From NCBI RefSeq assembly GCF_009680455.1, contig NZ_WKRD01000005.1:1-64000 (forward strand): 64,000 nt of DNA, written 5' to 3'. Position numbers and translations under genes: made by a program. Below the pieces are notes generated by a model. That model saw only the letters and a program-made list of their open reading frames with translations. It did no database searches and was not told the origin of the DNA. Shown piece after piece: positions 24,247 through 34,203 of this stretch; the first letter of the stretch is position 1, and the number at the start of each line of letters is the position of its first letter. This DNA comes from Lachnospira eligens (lineage in GTDB: Bacteria > Bacillota > Clostridia > Lachnospirales > Lachnospiraceae).

Positions 24247-24921
24247 ATGTCAATGATAGATAATGACTGGCTTCCTGCTATTAAGGAGGAATATTCCAAG
24301 CCATATTACAAGGAATTATTTACATTTGTTAAGGATGAATACAGCAAATGTGTTGTATATCCTCCGGCAGATGATATATTTAATGCGTTTCATTTTACAC
24401 CGCTTAGTAAGGTTAAGGTACTGATACTTGGTCAGGATCCTTATCATAATGTACATCAGGCACATGGACTTTCTTTTTCAGTACTTCCGGGAGAGGAAGC
24501 ACCGCCTTCACTTAAGAATATATATAAAGAACTGCATGATGACTGTGGATGTTATATTCCTAATAACGGATATCTTAAGAAATGGGCCGACCAGGGAGTG
24601 CTTCTGCTTAACACAGTACTCACTGTAAGAGCACATCAGGCTAATTCACATCAGGGACACGGCTGGGAGCAGTTTACGGATGCAGTTATTAATGCTGTCA
24701 ATATGCAGGACAGACCTATTGTGTATATGCTGTGGGGTTCGCCTGCACAGAGAAAGGCATCAATGCTTAATAATCCGAAACATCTTATTCTTAAAGCACC
24801 ACATCCGAGTCCGTTATCTGCGTACAGAGGCTTTTTTGGCTGCAGACATTTCAGCCAGTGCAATGAATTTTTAAAGGCTAATGGGGTAGAACCGATTGAC
24901 TGGCAGATTGAGAATATATAA
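24247..24921 (+). CDS. ung: Uracil-DNA glycosylase
   Basis: The start at 24247 sits 8 bases after GGAGG; an ATG at 24241 is too close to it. The 224-residue protein carries the family 1 motifs GQDPYH (general base D64) and HPSPLSAYRGFFG (catalytic histidine loop). It removes uracil from DNA after cytosine deamination or misincorporation. It is the last gene of the hisH-hisF-ung group. Confidence 0.96.
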   Translation: MSMIDNDWLPAIKEEYSKPYYKELFTFVKDEYSKCVVYPPADDIFNAFHFTPLSKVKVLILGQDPYHNVHQAHGLSFSVLPGEEAPPSLKNIYKELHDDCGCYIPNNGYLKKWADQGVLLLNTVLTVRAHQANSHQGHGWEQFTDAVINAVNMQDRPIVYMLWGSPAQRKASMLNNPKHLILKAPHPSPLSAYRGFFGCRHFSQCNEFLKANGVEPIDWQIENI

Positions 24922-24991
24922 TACACTTGATTTTTTAACAAATATTATGTATTATCAATTCTGTTTATTATTAAATTAAATAGGAGATAGT

Positions 24992-25468
24992 ATGTTAAAA
25001 AAGTATTTGTATATTTTTCTTATTTCTATGGTTCCACTTATTGAGCTTAGAGGTGCAATTCCTGTATCACAGGGATTCCAGTTACCATTGTTACAGTCAT
25101 ATATTGTGTGCGTAATAGGTAATATGCTTCCTGTACCGGTTATTTACCTTTTTGCAAGAAAGGTTCTTGAGTGGGGAAAGGATAAGAAATATATTGGAAA
25201 GTTCTTTACTTTCTGTATTGAAAAAGGACACAAGGGTGGAGAGAAGCTTAAGGAGAAGGCTGGAAGAGGTCTTTTTGTAGCATTATTACTTTTTGTTGGA
25301 ATTCCGCTTCCGGGAACAGGTGCATGGACGGGAACACTTGCAGCAAGTTTTCTTGATATGGGATTTAAGAAGAGTGTAATAGCAGTTTTGTTAGGAGTTT
25401 TACTTGCAGGAGTGATTATGGGAATCGCAAGTGCGGGAGTATTTACAGCAATTTTTAGTTTTGCATAA
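24992..25468 (+). CDS. Small multidrug-export-like membrane protein
   Basis: The 158-residue protein has four hydrophobic segments and the conserved features of the putative small multidrug export family: SMVPLIELRGAIP near the start and VGIPLPGTGAWTG in the middle. A charged cytoplasmic loop lies between. Length and layout match the family. Transport has not been shown for most members, so the drug-export label is weak. It stands alone, 70 bases after ung, behind AGGAGA. Confidence 0.82.
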   Translation: MLKKYLYIFLISMVPLIELRGAIPVSQGFQLPLLQSYIVCVIGNMLPVPVIYLFARKVLEWGKDKKYIGKFFTFCIEKGHKGGEKLKEKAGRGLFVALLLFVGIPLPGTGAWTGTLAASFLDMGFKKSVIAVLLGVLLAGVIMGIASAGVFTAIFSFA

Positions 25469-25562
25469 GATTATTAATTAGCTTGAAATCCAGTATTTAA
25501 GCGCTTTTTTGAAGATTTTGAATGATTATTGTAAAAAATATTAAAAAAATTCAAAAAAGTGC

Positions 25563-25591
25563 TTGACGGATTACGATAATTGAGTTAAGAT
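25563..25591 (+). promoter_or_regulatory. Promoter of tRNA-Glu
   Basis: TTGACG (25563-25568), 17 bp, TAAGAT (25586-25591), about 45 bases before the tRNA. Confidence 0.6.
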
Positions 25592-25635
25592 ATCATTGTT
25601 GCTGCGGTACACAACTGCAAGACAACGAAAGCTAT

Positions 25636-25707
25636 GGCTTGTTGGTCAAGAGGCTAAGACGCCGCCCTCTCACGGCGGAATCAGGGGTTCGATTCCCCTA
25701 CAAGCTA
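25636..25707 (+). tRNA. tRNA-Glu (anticodon CTC)
   Basis: GGCTTGT (25636-25642) pairs with ACAAGCT (25700-25706) with one G-U pair, and A is the discriminator base. The anticodon arm CCGCC-CTCTCAC-GGCGG gives anticodon CTC, and the T arm AGGGG-TTCGATT-CCCCT is canonical. CCA is not encoded. CTC reads only GAG, so a TTC-anticodon tRNA must exist elsewhere. A hairpin (25722-25751) without a good T run follows. Confidence 0.92.
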
Positions 25708-25798
25708 CTATATGTGATACGGAAAGAGTGGGCAGAGATGTCCACTCTTTCGTTCATGTATAAGAAAACTGAATACTTTTAGAAAGGGTGAGTACTGC

Positions 25799-26269
25799 AT
25801 GGGAAAAAGAGAAAGCTATGAAGCTAAGACAACAGAACTTATACAGCCGGTTGTTGAAGCTAACGGCGTGGAACTTTTTGATGTTGACTACGTGAAAGAA
25901 GGCAGCGACTGGTATCTGCGTGTCTACATTGACAAAGAAGGCGGAGTTACTATTGATGACTGCCAGAATGTGAGCAGAGCTTTCAATGAGATACTGGACA
26001 GGGAGAATTACATTGATGACCAGTATATATTTGAGGTAAGTTCTCCGGGTCTTACAAGACCTCTTAAGAAAGAGAAGGATTATGAAAAGAGTATTGGCAG
26101 AATGATTGAGATTAAATTATTCAGTCCTGTTGATAAATCTAAGGAATATTCCGGGGTTCTTAAGGAATATGATAAAGATACGGTAACAATCAGTATTGAT
26201 GATGTAACTAAAACATTTGACAGAAGTAATCTGGCTATGATCAGATGGGCATTTGTAGATGAAGTATAA
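25799..26269 (+). CDS. rimP: Ribosome maturation factor RimP
   Basis: The 156-residue protein has the RimP layout: an N-terminal alpha/beta domain with LFDVDYVKEG and LRVYIDKEGG, then ISRAFNE-like and ENYIDDQYIFEVSSPGLTRPL, and a C-terminal Sm-like beta barrel. It is needed for 30S subunit maturation. It begins the conserved rimP-nusA-ylxR-ylxQ-infB-rbfA operon, with AGAAAGGGTG upstream. Confidence 0.95.
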   Translation: MGKRESYEAKTTELIQPVVEANGVELFDVDYVKEGSDWYLRVYIDKEGGVTIDDCQNVSRAFNEILDRENYIDDQYIFEVSSPGLTRPLKKEKDYEKSIGRMIEIKLFSPVDKSKEYSGVLKEYDKDTVTISIDDVTKTFDRSNLAMIRWAFVDEV

Positions 26270-26295
26270 TATATTTTTGGAGGAAATTAAAAGCA

Positions 26296-27441
26296 ATGAA
26301 TAAGGAATTAATTATGGCACTTGATGCTCTTGAGAAGGAGAATGGAATCGATAAAGAGATTATGTTTGCAGCTATCGAGAAATCTCTTATGGATGAGTAC
26401 AAGGCTGAGTTTGATAAGGCTGATAACGGTCGTGTTGAGTTAGACAGAAGAACAGGTGATTTCCACATTTATTCTGACAGAACTGTTGTTGAGGAAGTTA
26501 TTGTTCCAGAGAACAGAGAGAATAAGAAAGAAAAATATGTATCAGGTACTGATATTGCATTAGAAGATGCCAGAAAGATTAAGCCTGACTGCCAGCTTGG
26601 AGATGTTATTACTGTTGAAGTAAAGTCTGAGGAGTTCTCAAGAAAGGCTGCTAAGAATGCTAAGAATACTATTGTGCAGACTATCAGAGAGCAGGAAAAG
26701 AATGCTCTTTATAATGAGTATCATTCTAAGGAGAAGGAACTTATTACAGGTATTGTGCAGAGAGTTGCTGACAATGGTGATCTTACAATTGATCTTGGAA
26801 GACTCCAGACAGTTCTTAAGGCTGATGACAAGTTCAAGGATAAGAAGTTTGTGCCAGGCGATAGAATTAAGTTATATGTTGTTGATGTAATTAACAGAGA
26901 AAAGGGTGGTCCTGTTGTAAGAGTTTCAAGAAAGTCACAGGAGCTTGTTAAGAAACTTTTTGAAGAAGAAGTTACAGAGATTAAAGATGGCGTTGTTGAA
27001 ATCATGGGTATTGCAAGAGAAGCCGGCTCAAGAACTAAGATGGCAGTAAGAGCTAATGTTGCAAATGTAGATCCTGTAGGTGCATGTGTCGGTATTAACG
27101 GTGCAAGAGTTAAAGCTATTGTTAATGAACTTGGCAATGAGCAGATAGATATCATTGAGTGGGACAGCAATTCAGCACAGCTTATCGTTAACGCATTAAG
27201 CCCTGCAAAGGTTGTTTCAGCAGTAGCTGATGATGAAGAGAAGAAGGCTAAGATTGTTGTTTCTGAGCAGCAGCTTTCTTTAGCAATTGGTAAGCAGGGA
27301 CAGAATGTAAGACTTGCTGCAAAGCTTACAGGATATGGAATTGATATTAAGAGCGAGGCTGAACCTGAAGAACATACAGAAGAAGAGAACTTAGAAGAAG
27401 AGTATGTTGAACCATCTGAATTAAGCCTTGATGAAGAATAA
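26296..27441 (+). CDS. nusA: Transcription termination/antitermination factor NusA
   Basis: The 381-residue protein has an N-terminal RNA polymerase-binding domain (about 1-125), an S1 domain (about 135-205, with LITGIVQRVADNGDLTIDLG) and two KH domains (about 230-345, including GACVGINGARV and AIGKQGQNVRLA). It lacks the C-terminal acidic repeats of proteobacterial NusA but ends in its own Glu-rich tail. It modulates pausing, termination and antitermination. Confidence 0.97.
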   Translation: MNKELIMALDALEKENGIDKEIMFAAIEKSLMDEYKAEFDKADNGRVELDRRTGDFHIYSDRTVVEEVIVPENRENKKEKYVSGTDIALEDARKIKPDCQLGDVITVEVKSEEFSRKAAKNAKNTIVQTIREQEKNALYNEYHSKEKELITGIVQRVADNGDLTIDLGRLQTVLKADDKFKDKKFVPGDRIKLYVVDVINREKGGPVVRVSRKSQELVKKLFEEEVTEIKDGVVEIMGIAREAGSRTKMAVRANVANVDPVGACVGINGARVKAIVNELGNEQIDIIEWDSNSAQLIVNALSPAKVVSAVADDEEKKAKIVVSEQQLSLAIGKQGQNVRLAAKLTGYGIDIKSEAEPEEHTEEENLEEEYVEPSELSLDEE

Positions 27442-27460
27442 TTATTAGGAGTGATGCATA

Positions 27461-27736
27461 GTGGCTACAGTAAAGAAGATTCCACAAAGACAGTGTATTG
27501 GCTGCGGTCAGATGAAGGATAAGAAGGACTTAATCCGTATTCTGAAGACACAGGATGAATCAATTGTTATAGATGCTACAGGCAGGAAGAATGGCAGAGG
27601 GGCTTATATATGTGCGAATGAAGACTGCCTGTCTAAAGCATTTAAGAATAAGGGACTTGAAAGGTCATTTAAGATGGCAGTAGATTCTGCTGTCTATGAT
27701 GAGTTAGCAAAGGAGCTGAATAATATTGGAAAATAA
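27461..27736 (+). CDS. ylxR: YlxR family RNA-binding protein
   Basis: The GTG start at 27461 follows AGGAGTG. The 91-residue protein has the family signature PQRQCIGCGQMKDKKDLIRI and NGRGAYIC, with Cys pairs likely to bind zinc or stabilise the fold. YlxR is encoded between nusA and infB in most Firmicutes and is thought to act in RNA binding or in transcription control. Its end overlaps the next gene by 11 bp. Confidence 0.93.
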   Translation: MATVKKIPQRQCIGCGQMKDKKDLIRILKTQDESIVIDATGRKNGRGAYICANEDCLSKAFKNKGLERSFKMAVDSAVYDELAKELNNIGK

Positions 27737-28043
27737 ACAGAAAATCCTTAATATGATTGGACTTGCGCAGAAAGCCGGAAAGGTTGCAAGCGGAGAGTTT
27801 TCAACAGAGAAGGCTGTTAAAACCGGAAAGGCATACACAGTTATTGTTGCAGATGATTCTTCAGATAATACTAAGAAAATGTTTACAAATATGTGTACTT
27901 ATTACAAGGTTCCGATACATTTTTTTAGTGACAAGGTGAGTGTTGGCCACGCGATAGGAAAGGAATTCCGCGCATCACTGGCAGTCCTTGATGAAGGATT
28001 TGCAAAGACCATAGAAAAATATTTTGAACAGGGTTTAGAATAA
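27726..28043 (+). CDS. ylxQ: L7Ae-family RNA-binding protein YlxQ
   Basis: The TTG start at 27726 gives 105 residues and has AGGAG about 10 bases upstream, within ylxR. The sequence (NMIGLAQKAGKVASGE, then VIVADDSS) is that of the L7Ae/L30e/Gadd45 kink-turn binders. Its place between ylxR and infB is conserved. Start is less certain than the rest of the gene. Confidence 0.9.
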   Translation: MENKQKILNMIGLAQKAGKVASGEFSTEKAVKTGKAYTVIVADDSSDNTKKMFTNMCTYYKVPIHFFSDKVSVGHAIGKEFRASLAVLDEGFAKTIEKYFEQGLE

Positions 28044-28074
28044 CAGCAGTGCTGTTATTTGGAAAAGAGGTTAA

Positions 28075-30924
28075 ATGGCAAATATGAGAGTACATGAATT
28101 GGCAAAAGAATTAAATATAACATCTAAGGATATTACTGATATGCTTAGCAACAGCGAGAAGACTTATAAGCCTGTAAGCGGACTTACAGATGCAGAAATT
28201 TCAAGTGTGAGAAAGAAGTTTGCTCCTGCACCTAAGGTTGAGAATAAGCCGGCAGCACAGCCAGCAAAGCAGTCACAGCCTGTAAAGAATGATAACAGGG
28301 ATAACAGACAGCAGAATCAGGCTCCAAAGCAGCCACAGCAGGGAACACAGAATAAGTCTGGCAATGCTGATGATAAGAAGCATATCTCACAGGTATATTT
28401 CCCACAGAACAGTTCAAGGGATAAGAATTCCAGAAGAGATAATAATAACAGAGACGGACAGCGCGATAACAACGGCGGCTACAGAAATAATGACCGTAAT
28501 AATGGCGGTTATAGAAATAATGACCGTGATAATAACGGCGGTTATAGAAACAACGACCGAGGCAATAACGGTTACAGAAATAATGACCGTAATAATAACG
28601 GTGGTTATGGTAACCGTGATAACAACGGTGGCTACAGGAATAACGACCGTAATAACAATGGCGGCTACGGTAACCGTGATAATAATGGTTACAGAAATAA
28701 TGACCGTAACAATGGCGGCTATAGAAACAATGACCGCAACAACAATGGCGGTTATGGCAACCGTGATAATAATGGCGGTTACAGAAATAATGACCGTAAC
28801 AACAATGGTGGTTATGGTAATCGTGATAATAATGGCGGTTATAGAAACAATGACCGCAACAATAACGGCGGTTTCAGAAATGACAGAAACGGACAGTCTG
28901 GAAATGGCGGCTTCAGAAAGGATAATGACCAGAACCGTGGAGGATTTAACGGAGGTCAGAGAAGAAATAATGACAGAAGAGATTCTGCACCTAAGGAAGA
29001 GTTTGATTTTTCAGCTAAGCCAGATTCAAGAAGACATGATTCAAGAATAGACAGCAAGAAGAATGACAGAAAGAGAGATAATGAGGCTAAGGAAAATCTT
29101 AAGTTCGCTAACAGCAGATTTGATAAGAAGCCTATGACAAAGCCTGAGAAGAAGGAAAAGGAAGAAGAGACAATCAAGCAGCTTGTTCTTCCAGATACTC
29201 TTACTATCAAGGAACTTGCAGATAAGATGAAGGTAGCTCCTGCAGCACTTGTTAAGAAGCTGTTCTTACAGGGTAAGGTTGTTACTATTAACGAAGAGAT
29301 AGATTACGATGCAGCAGAAGAGATTGCTCTTGAGTTCAACTGCATATGTGAGCATGAAGAGAAGGTTGATGTTATTGCAGAACTTCTTAAGGAAGATGAA
29401 GAACCAGAGGATAAGCTTGTTCCAAGACCACCAGTTGTCTGCGTTATGGGACACGTTGATCACGGTAAGACTTCATTACTTGATGCAATCAGAGAAACTC
29501 ATGTGACAGCTAAGGAGTCAGGCGGAATCACACAGAAGATAGGTGCTTACCAGGTAAATGTAAATGGTAATCTTATTACATTCCTTGATACTCCGGGTCA
29601 TGAAGCATTTACAGCTATGAGAATGCGTGGTGCTCAGGCTACAGATATTGCTATTCTTGTTGTAGCTGCAGATGATGGTGTAATGCCACAGACAATTGAG
29701 GCTATTAACCATGCAAAGGCAGCAGGTGTTGAGATTATTGTTGCTGTCAATAAGATTGATAAGCCTAATGCTAATATCGAGAAGGTTAAGCAGGAGCTTA
29801 CTGAGTATGGACTTATTGCAGAAGACTGGGGCGGTTCTACTACATTTGTTCCAGTATCAGCACATACTAAGCAGGGTATTGATGAGCTTCTTGATATGAT
29901 TCTTCTTACAGCAGAGGTTAATGAGCTTAAGGCTAACCCTGACAGAAAGGCAAGAGGTATTGTTATTGAGGCTGAGCTTGATAAGGGACGTGGTCCTGTA
30001 GCATCTATCCTTGTACAGAAGGGAACTCTTCATGTGGGAGATGCTGTATCAGCAGGTTCTTGCTATGGTAAGATAAGAGCCATGATTGATGATAAGGGTA
30101 ACAGAGTAAAGGTTGCCGGACCATCTACTCCGGTTGAGATTCTTGGTCTTAATGATGTTCCTAATGCAGGTGAAATCATTATGGCTGCAGATTCTGAGAA
30201 GGAAGCAAGAAGTATAGCAGAGACATTTATCAGCGAGGGAAGAAAGAAGCTTCTTGATGATACTAAGCATAAGGTATCTCTTGATGCACTCTTTGAGCAG
30301 ATTCAGGCTGGTAATATGAAGGAACTTAATATTATCATCAAAGCTGATGTACAGGGTTCTGTTGAGGCTGTTAAGTCAAGTCTTGTAAGACTTTCTAATG
30401 AAGAGGTTGTTGTTAAGGTAATTCATGGTGGTGTTGGTAATGTTAATGAATCCGATGTAGTACTTGCATCTGCTTCTAATGCTATCATCATTGCATTTAA
30501 CGTTAAGCCTGATAATCAGGCAAGAATTGTTGCAGAGAGAGAAAAGGTAGATTTAAGACTTTACAGCGTTATCTACAATGCTATTGAAGATGTTGAGGCA
30601 GCCCTTAAGGGTATGCTTGAGCCTATCTATGAAGAAAAGATTATCGGTCATGCAAGAATCATGCAGATATTCAAGGCTTCAGGAGTTGGTAATATTGCCG
30701 GCTGTATCGTTGAAGAGGGAAGAATTACAAGAGATTCTGTTGTCCGTATAACAAGAGGAAGTGAGAAGGTTTATGAAGGACCTATCGCATCTCTTAAACA
30801 CTTCAAGGATGAGGTTAAGGAAATCAAGGCAGGTACTGAGTGTGGTATGGTATTTGAAAAGTTCAATGATATCCAGCCAGAGGATATGATTGAAGCACAT
30901 ATCATGGTTGAAGTGCCAAGATAG
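28075..30924 (+). CDS. infB: Translation initiation factor IF-2
   Basis: The 949-residue protein has a short IF2-N domain (about 1-50). A long disordered region follows, with a repetitive Asn/Gly/Arg/Asp/Tyr tract (about residues 120-290). A second IF2-N domain (about 365-415) precedes the GTPase domain: G1 GHVDHGKT near 460, G3 DTPGH, G4 NKID. Domains II to IV end [14 protein letters not shown]. It brings initiator tRNA to the ribosome. GTPase and core domains are typical; the N-terminal repeat tract is unusually long and regular. Confidence 0.98.
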   Translation: MANMRVHELAKELNITSKDITDMLSNSEKTYKPVSGLTDAEISSVRKKFAPAPKVENKPAAQPAKQSQPVKNDNRDNRQQNQAPKQPQQGTQNKSGNADDKKHISQVYFPQNSSRDKNSRRDNNNRDGQRDNNGGYRNNDRNNGGYRNNDRDNNGGYRNNDRGNNGYRNNDRNNNGGYGNRDNNGGYRNNDRNNNGGYGNRDNNGYRNNDRNNGGYRNNDRNNNGGYGNRDNNGGYRNNDRNNNGGYGNRDNNGGYRNNDRNNNGGFRNDRNGQSGNGGFRKDNDQNRGGFNGGQRRNNDRRDSAPKEEFDFSAKPDSRRHDSRIDSKKNDRKRDNEAKENLKFANSRFDKKPMTKPEKKEKEEETIKQLVLPDTLTIKELADKMKVAPAALVKKLFLQGKVVTINEEIDYDAAEEIALEFNCICEHEEKVDVIAELLKEDEEPEDKLVPRPPVVCVMGHVDHGKTSLLDAIRETHVTAKESGGITQKIGAYQVNVNGNLITFLDTPGHEAFTAMRMRGAQATDIAILVVAADDGVMPQTIEAINHAKAAGVEIIVAVNKIDKPNANIEKVKQELTEYGLIAEDWGGSTTFVPVSAHTKQGIDELLDMILLTAEVNELKANPDRKARGIVIEAELDKGRGPVASILVQKGTLHVGDAVSAGSCYGKIRAMIDDKGNRVKVAGPSTPVEILGLNDVPNAGEIIMAADSEKEARSIAETFISEGRKKLLDDTKHKVSLDALFEQIQAGNMKELNIIIKADVQGSVEAVKSSLVRLSNEEVVVKVIHGGVGNVNESDVVLASASNAIIIAFNVKPDNQARIVAEREKVDLRLYSVIYNAIEDVEAALKGMLEPIYEEKIIGHARIMQIFKASGVGNIAGCIVEEGRITRDSVVRITRGSEKVYEGPIASLKHFKDEVKEIKAGTECGMVFEKFNDIQPEDMIEAHIMVEVPR
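28465..28890 (+). repeat. Tandem-repeat tract inside infB
   Basis: About a dozen degenerate units encode [10 protein letters not shown] and YGNRDNN-GG, so the DNA alternates motifs such as AATAATGACCGTAA and GGCGGTTA. The units vary at synonymous positions. The length of such tracts is likely to vary between strains. Confidence 0.85.
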
Positions 30925-30949
30925 GATTTAGTTTTTATTTGGAGAATAT

Positions 30950-31342
30950 ATGCGTAAAAATAGTGTAAAGAATACCCGTATTAACGGCGAGGTATTGAAA
31001 GAATTAAGTAATATAATCAGAAGTGAGATTAAAGACCCTAGAATCAACCCTATGACTTCGGTTGTAGCGGTTGAGGTCGCTCCTGACCTTAAGACATGTA
31101 AGGCATATATAAGTGTTCTTGGTGATGAAAAGTCACAGAAGGATACGATTACAGGTCTTAAGAGTGCAGAAGGATATATAAGAAGACAGCTTGCAAGAAC
31201 TGTCAATTTAAGAAATACTCCTGAAATAAGATTCATTCTTGATCAGTCAATTGAGTATGGTATTAATATGTCTAAGCTTATTGATGAAGTTACAGAACAT
31301 GATAATAAGATGCACGTTGAGGTTGAAGACGAGACAGAATAA
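30950..31342 (+). CDS. rbfA: Ribosome-binding factor A
   Basis: The 130-residue KH-like protein has the RbfA features DPRINPMTSVVAVEVAPDLKTCKAYISVLGD and IRFILDQSIEYG. It binds the 30S subunit and helps late maturation of 16S rRNA. TTGGAGAA lies upstream; infB ends 25 bases before. Confidence 0.95.
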   Translation: MRKNSVKNTRINGEVLKELSNIIRSEIKDPRINPMTSVVAVEVAPDLKTCKAYISVLGDEKSQKDTITGLKSAEGYIRRQLARTVNLRNTPEIRFILDQSIEYGINMSKLIDEVTEHDNKMHVEVEDETE

Positions 31343-31353
31343 AGAGGTTAGTC

Positions 31354-32310
31354 ATGAATATTATTGAAGAAATCGGACATGCAAAGGTTATAGGTATCAC
31401 AGGACATATCCGTCCTGATGGTGACTGTGTTGGTTCAACATTAGGTTTATATAATTATATCAGGAAGAATCTTCCTGAGTGCGAGGTTACTGTTTATCTT
31501 GAAAAGCCGTCAGATGAATTTAATTATCTATCTGGTATTAATGATATTAAGCATGAGGCCGAGGATAAGCATTTTGATTTATTCGTAGTACTTGACTGCA
31601 GTTCAATGGATAGAATTGAACCATTTATGAACTGCTTTGAAAATGCTGATAAGACTATCTGCATAGATCATCATATAAGCAATAATTCATTTGCTGATGT
31701 TAATTATGTAGAGCCACAGTCAAGTTCGGCATGTGAAGTTCTCTATACAACATTTGACGAGGATAAGGTCGATAAAAATGTTGCAGAGTGCATATATACA
31801 GGAATAATCCATGATACAGGTGTGTTTAAGTACAGCTGTACATCAAGAAGGACAATGGATATAGCTGGAAAGATGATGGAGATGGGAATTGATTATTCTG
31901 ACATTATCGATAACAGCTTTTATAAGAAGAGTTATATCCAGAACCAGATTCTTGGAAGAGCTTTGCTTGAAAGTGTGTTGTTTTATGATGGCAGATGTAT
32001 ATTTTCAAGTGTATCTATTGAAGAAATGAATTTCTATGGTGTCACTGGCAAAGAACTTGGTGGAATTATTGAGCAGTTACGCTTAACAGACGGAGTTGAA
32101 GTGGCTATATTCCTTTATGAAACAGATAAGGACGAATACAAAGTAAGTCTTCGTTCAAAGAAAATGATTGATGTTGCAAGAATCGCCACAGCATTTGGCG
32201 GTGGAGGACATGTGAGGGCAGCAGGATTCTCTGCTAAGGGCAATGTCCACAGTATCGTTAATAAGATTGGCGAAATGATTGAGCAGCAGTATAATGAGGA
32301 TAATGCATGA
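31354..32310 (+). CDS. nrnA: DHH-family nanoRNase/pAp phosphatase
   Basis: The 318-residue protein has a DHH domain (RPDGDCVGS near 22-30; LDCSSMD; CIDHHISNN near 105) and a C-terminal DHHA1 domain with GGGHVRAAGF. NrnA degrades very short RNAs and dephosphorylates pAp. It lies in the rbfA-truB interval as usual in Firmicutes. Its end overlaps truB by 4 bp. Confidence 0.92.
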   Translation: MNIIEEIGHAKVIGITGHIRPDGDCVGSTLGLYNYIRKNLPECEVTVYLEKPSDEFNYLSGINDIKHEAEDKHFDLFVVLDCSSMDRIEPFMNCFENADKTICIDHHISNNSFADVNYVEPQSSSACEVLYTTFDEDKVDKNVAECIYTGIIHDTGVFKYSCTSRRTMDIAGKMMEMGIDYSDIIDNSFYKKSYIQNQILGRALLESVLFYDGRCIFSSVSIEEMNFYGVTGKELGGIIEQLRLTDGVEVAIFLYETDKDEYKVSLRSKKMIDVARIATAFGGGGHVRAAGFSAKGNVHSIVNKIGEMIEQQYNEDNA

Positions 32311-33218
32311 ATGGTGTTTTAAATGTATATAAGGAGCAGGGATTTACATCTCATGATGTAGTTGCAAAGCTTCGGGGAATACTTAAAACTAAAAAAATTG
32401 GTCACACAGGCACACTTGACCCGGATGCGGTCGGGGTGCTTCCTGTGTGCATCGGTAAGGCTACAAAGCTGTGTGACCTTATAACTGATTGGGGAAAGAC
32501 TTATGAGGCTGTAATGCTTCTTGGCACAACGACAGATACTCTTGATATATCAGGGAAAATTGTTGCCCAGTCAGAGGTTAATGTGAGTGAAGTGGATGTC
32601 CTTAAAGTATGTAATGAATTCATAGGTGAGTATGAGCAGATACCGCCTATGTATTCAGCTTTAAAGTATAATGGACAGAAGCTTTATGAGCTTGCAAGAA
32701 AAGGTATTGAGATTGAAAGAAAACCAAGAACTGTCCATATTAATACATTAAGGGTGAATGATATCAATCTTTCGGATAAACAGAAAACAGTTACTATTAC
32801 TGTTGACTGCTCAAAGGGAACTTATATCAGGTCATTATGTGATGATATAGGTAAGAAGCTTGGGTGTGGCGCATGTATGATGAAGCTTACAAGAACGCGG
32901 GTAGGTGAATTCATGCTTGATGATACACTTACACTTAACCAGATATCGGCTCTTGTGTTAAAGGGTGAAATAGAAGACAGGATAACTGGCATAGATAAGA
33001 TATTCAGTGATTATCAGGAGATAACATTTGCAGAAGAATACAGCCGGTATCTTCACAATGGCAATAAGTTGTCAAGAGAACAGATACCAGCAGATGCTGC
33101 AATCAGTGATAATGAGAAATACAGAGTGTACGATTCTGATAAATGCTTTATCGGTGTATATGAATTTCGAGATGAAGTGCTTTATCCGGTTAAGATATTT
33201 TACGAAGACAACAAGTAA
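32307..33218 (+). CDS. truB: tRNA pseudouridine(55) synthase
   Basis: The 303-residue protein has the TruB motif GHTGTLDPDAVGVLP with catalytic D38, and later KGTYIRSLCDDIG. It makes pseudouridine 55 in the T arm of tRNA. A C-terminal stretch (about 230-303) is a PUA-like extension. The start overlaps nrnA by 4 bp. Confidence 0.96.
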   Translation: MNGVLNVYKEQGFTSHDVVAKLRGILKTKKIGHTGTLDPDAVGVLPVCIGKATKLCDLITDWGKTYEAVMLLGTTTDTLDISGKIVAQSEVNVSEVDVLKVCNEFIGEYEQIPPMYSALKYNGQKLYELARKGIEIERKPRTVHINTLRVNDINLSDKQKTVTITVDCSKGTYIRSLCDDIGKKLGCGACMMKLTRTRVGEFMLDDTLTLNQISALVLKGEIEDRITGIDKIFSDYQEITFAEEYSRYLHNGNKLSREQIPADAAISDNEKYRVYDSDKCFIGVYEFRDEVLYPVKIFYEDNK

Positions 33219-33234
33219 AGGGGCGTGATCATCT

Positions 33235-34161
33235 TTGGAATATATTCATGGAACAGATGATTTTCAATTAAATAAGGAAAGTGCAGTTACATTAGGAAAA
33301 TTCGATGGAATTCATACAGGACATCAGAAGCTCATTGAGATTGTAAGGCAGAAAGCAGATGAGGAGAATCTGCTTGCGGTTTTGTTTACATTTGACAGCC
33401 TGCCACTTTCGATATGTCCACAGAAGTATCAGCATTTTATATCTACAAGCAGTGAAAGACGCAGACTGTGTGAGAATTTTGGCATAGATGTTGAGATTGA
33501 ATATCCGTTTACAGATGAATTCATGCATATGGAACCTGAAGATTTTATATGCAGGATTCTTATTGATAAGCTGCATGCAAAGTATGTTGTTGTAGGTACT
33601 GATTACCGTTTTGGAAAAGACAGGGCAGGTGATGCAGCAATGCTTGTGGAAGCAGGAGAAGAACTTGGATTTACAACTATTATTGTTGAAAAGGAAAAAT
33701 ATCAGGATAAGGAAATCAGCAGTACATATATAAGAGAAGAATTAAAGGTTGGACATATGGAAACGGTAAATGTTCTTCTTAACAGACCGTTTAATGTTAC
33801 AGGTGTGGTTTCGATAGGAAACCAGCTTGGACGGAAGCTTGATTTCCCTACTATTAACATATATCCGACGGAGTATAAGCTCCTGCCACCTAATGGAGTA
33901 TATGCTACCCAGACGACTATTGATGGTGAAAAATTCTACGGGGTTACTAACTTAGGAACTAAGCCTACAGTAAGTGATGCACCGGAGATAAGTGTTGAGA
34001 CGTTTCTTTTTGATTTTGACAAGGATGTGTATGGCAAGAAGGTTGATGTTGAATTCATACATTTTATAAGACCAGAGATGAAGTTTGAAGATGTTGAGGG
34101 ATTGAAGAGACAGATTGCGGCAGATTCGGATTTTGCAAGAAATATGTTTCTTATTGGATAA
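33235..34161 (+). CDS. ribF: Bifunctional riboflavin kinase/FAD synthetase
   Basis: The TTG start at 33235 follows AAAGGGG by about 11 bases. The 308-residue protein has an N-terminal FMN adenylyltransferase domain (TLGKFDGIHTGHQKLI, then STYIREEL) and a C-terminal riboflavin kinase domain (about 180-305; GRKLDFPTINI, PPNGVYATQ). It converts riboflavin to FMN and FAD. Order truB-ribF-rpsO is conserved in Firmicutes. Confidence 0.95.
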   Translation: MEYIHGTDDFQLNKESAVTLGKFDGIHTGHQKLIEIVRQKADEENLLAVLFTFDSLPLSICPQKYQHFISTSSERRRLCENFGIDVEIEYPFTDEFMHMEPEDFICRILIDKLHAKYVVVGTDYRFGKDRAGDAAMLVEAGEELGFTTIIVEKEKYQDKEISSTYIREELKVGHMETVNVLLNRPFNVTGVVSIGNQLGRKLDFPTINIYPTEYKLLPPNGVYATQTTIDGEKFYGVTNLGTKPTVSDAPEISVETFLFDFDKDVYGKKVDVEFIHFIRPEMKFEDVEGLKRQIAADSDFARNMFLIG

Positions 34162-34168
34162 TTAATAC

Positions 34169-34197
34169 TTGCAAAGGTTTAATGCCTGTGTTACAAT
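34169..34197 (+). promoter_or_regulatory. rpsO promoter
   Basis: TTGCAA (34169-34174), 17 bp, TACAAT (34192-34197), directly after ribF. Confidence 0.7.
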
Positions 34198-34203
34198 AAT
34201 CAA

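Noticed and set aside
25722..25751. Terminator after tRNA-Glu
   Set aside because: The stem is good but no T run follows, so it is mentioned with the tRNA and not called as a terminator.
28465..28890. Repeats resembling a CRISPR array
   Set aside because: The units are in frame with infB, vary at synonymous positions, and have no constant repeats or unique spacers.
28289..29050. Long open frame of about 250 codons inside infB, in another frame
   Set aside because: It arises from the repetitive composition of the infB repeat tract; the encoded Ile/Thr/Met-rich sequence is not protein-like and infB is certain.
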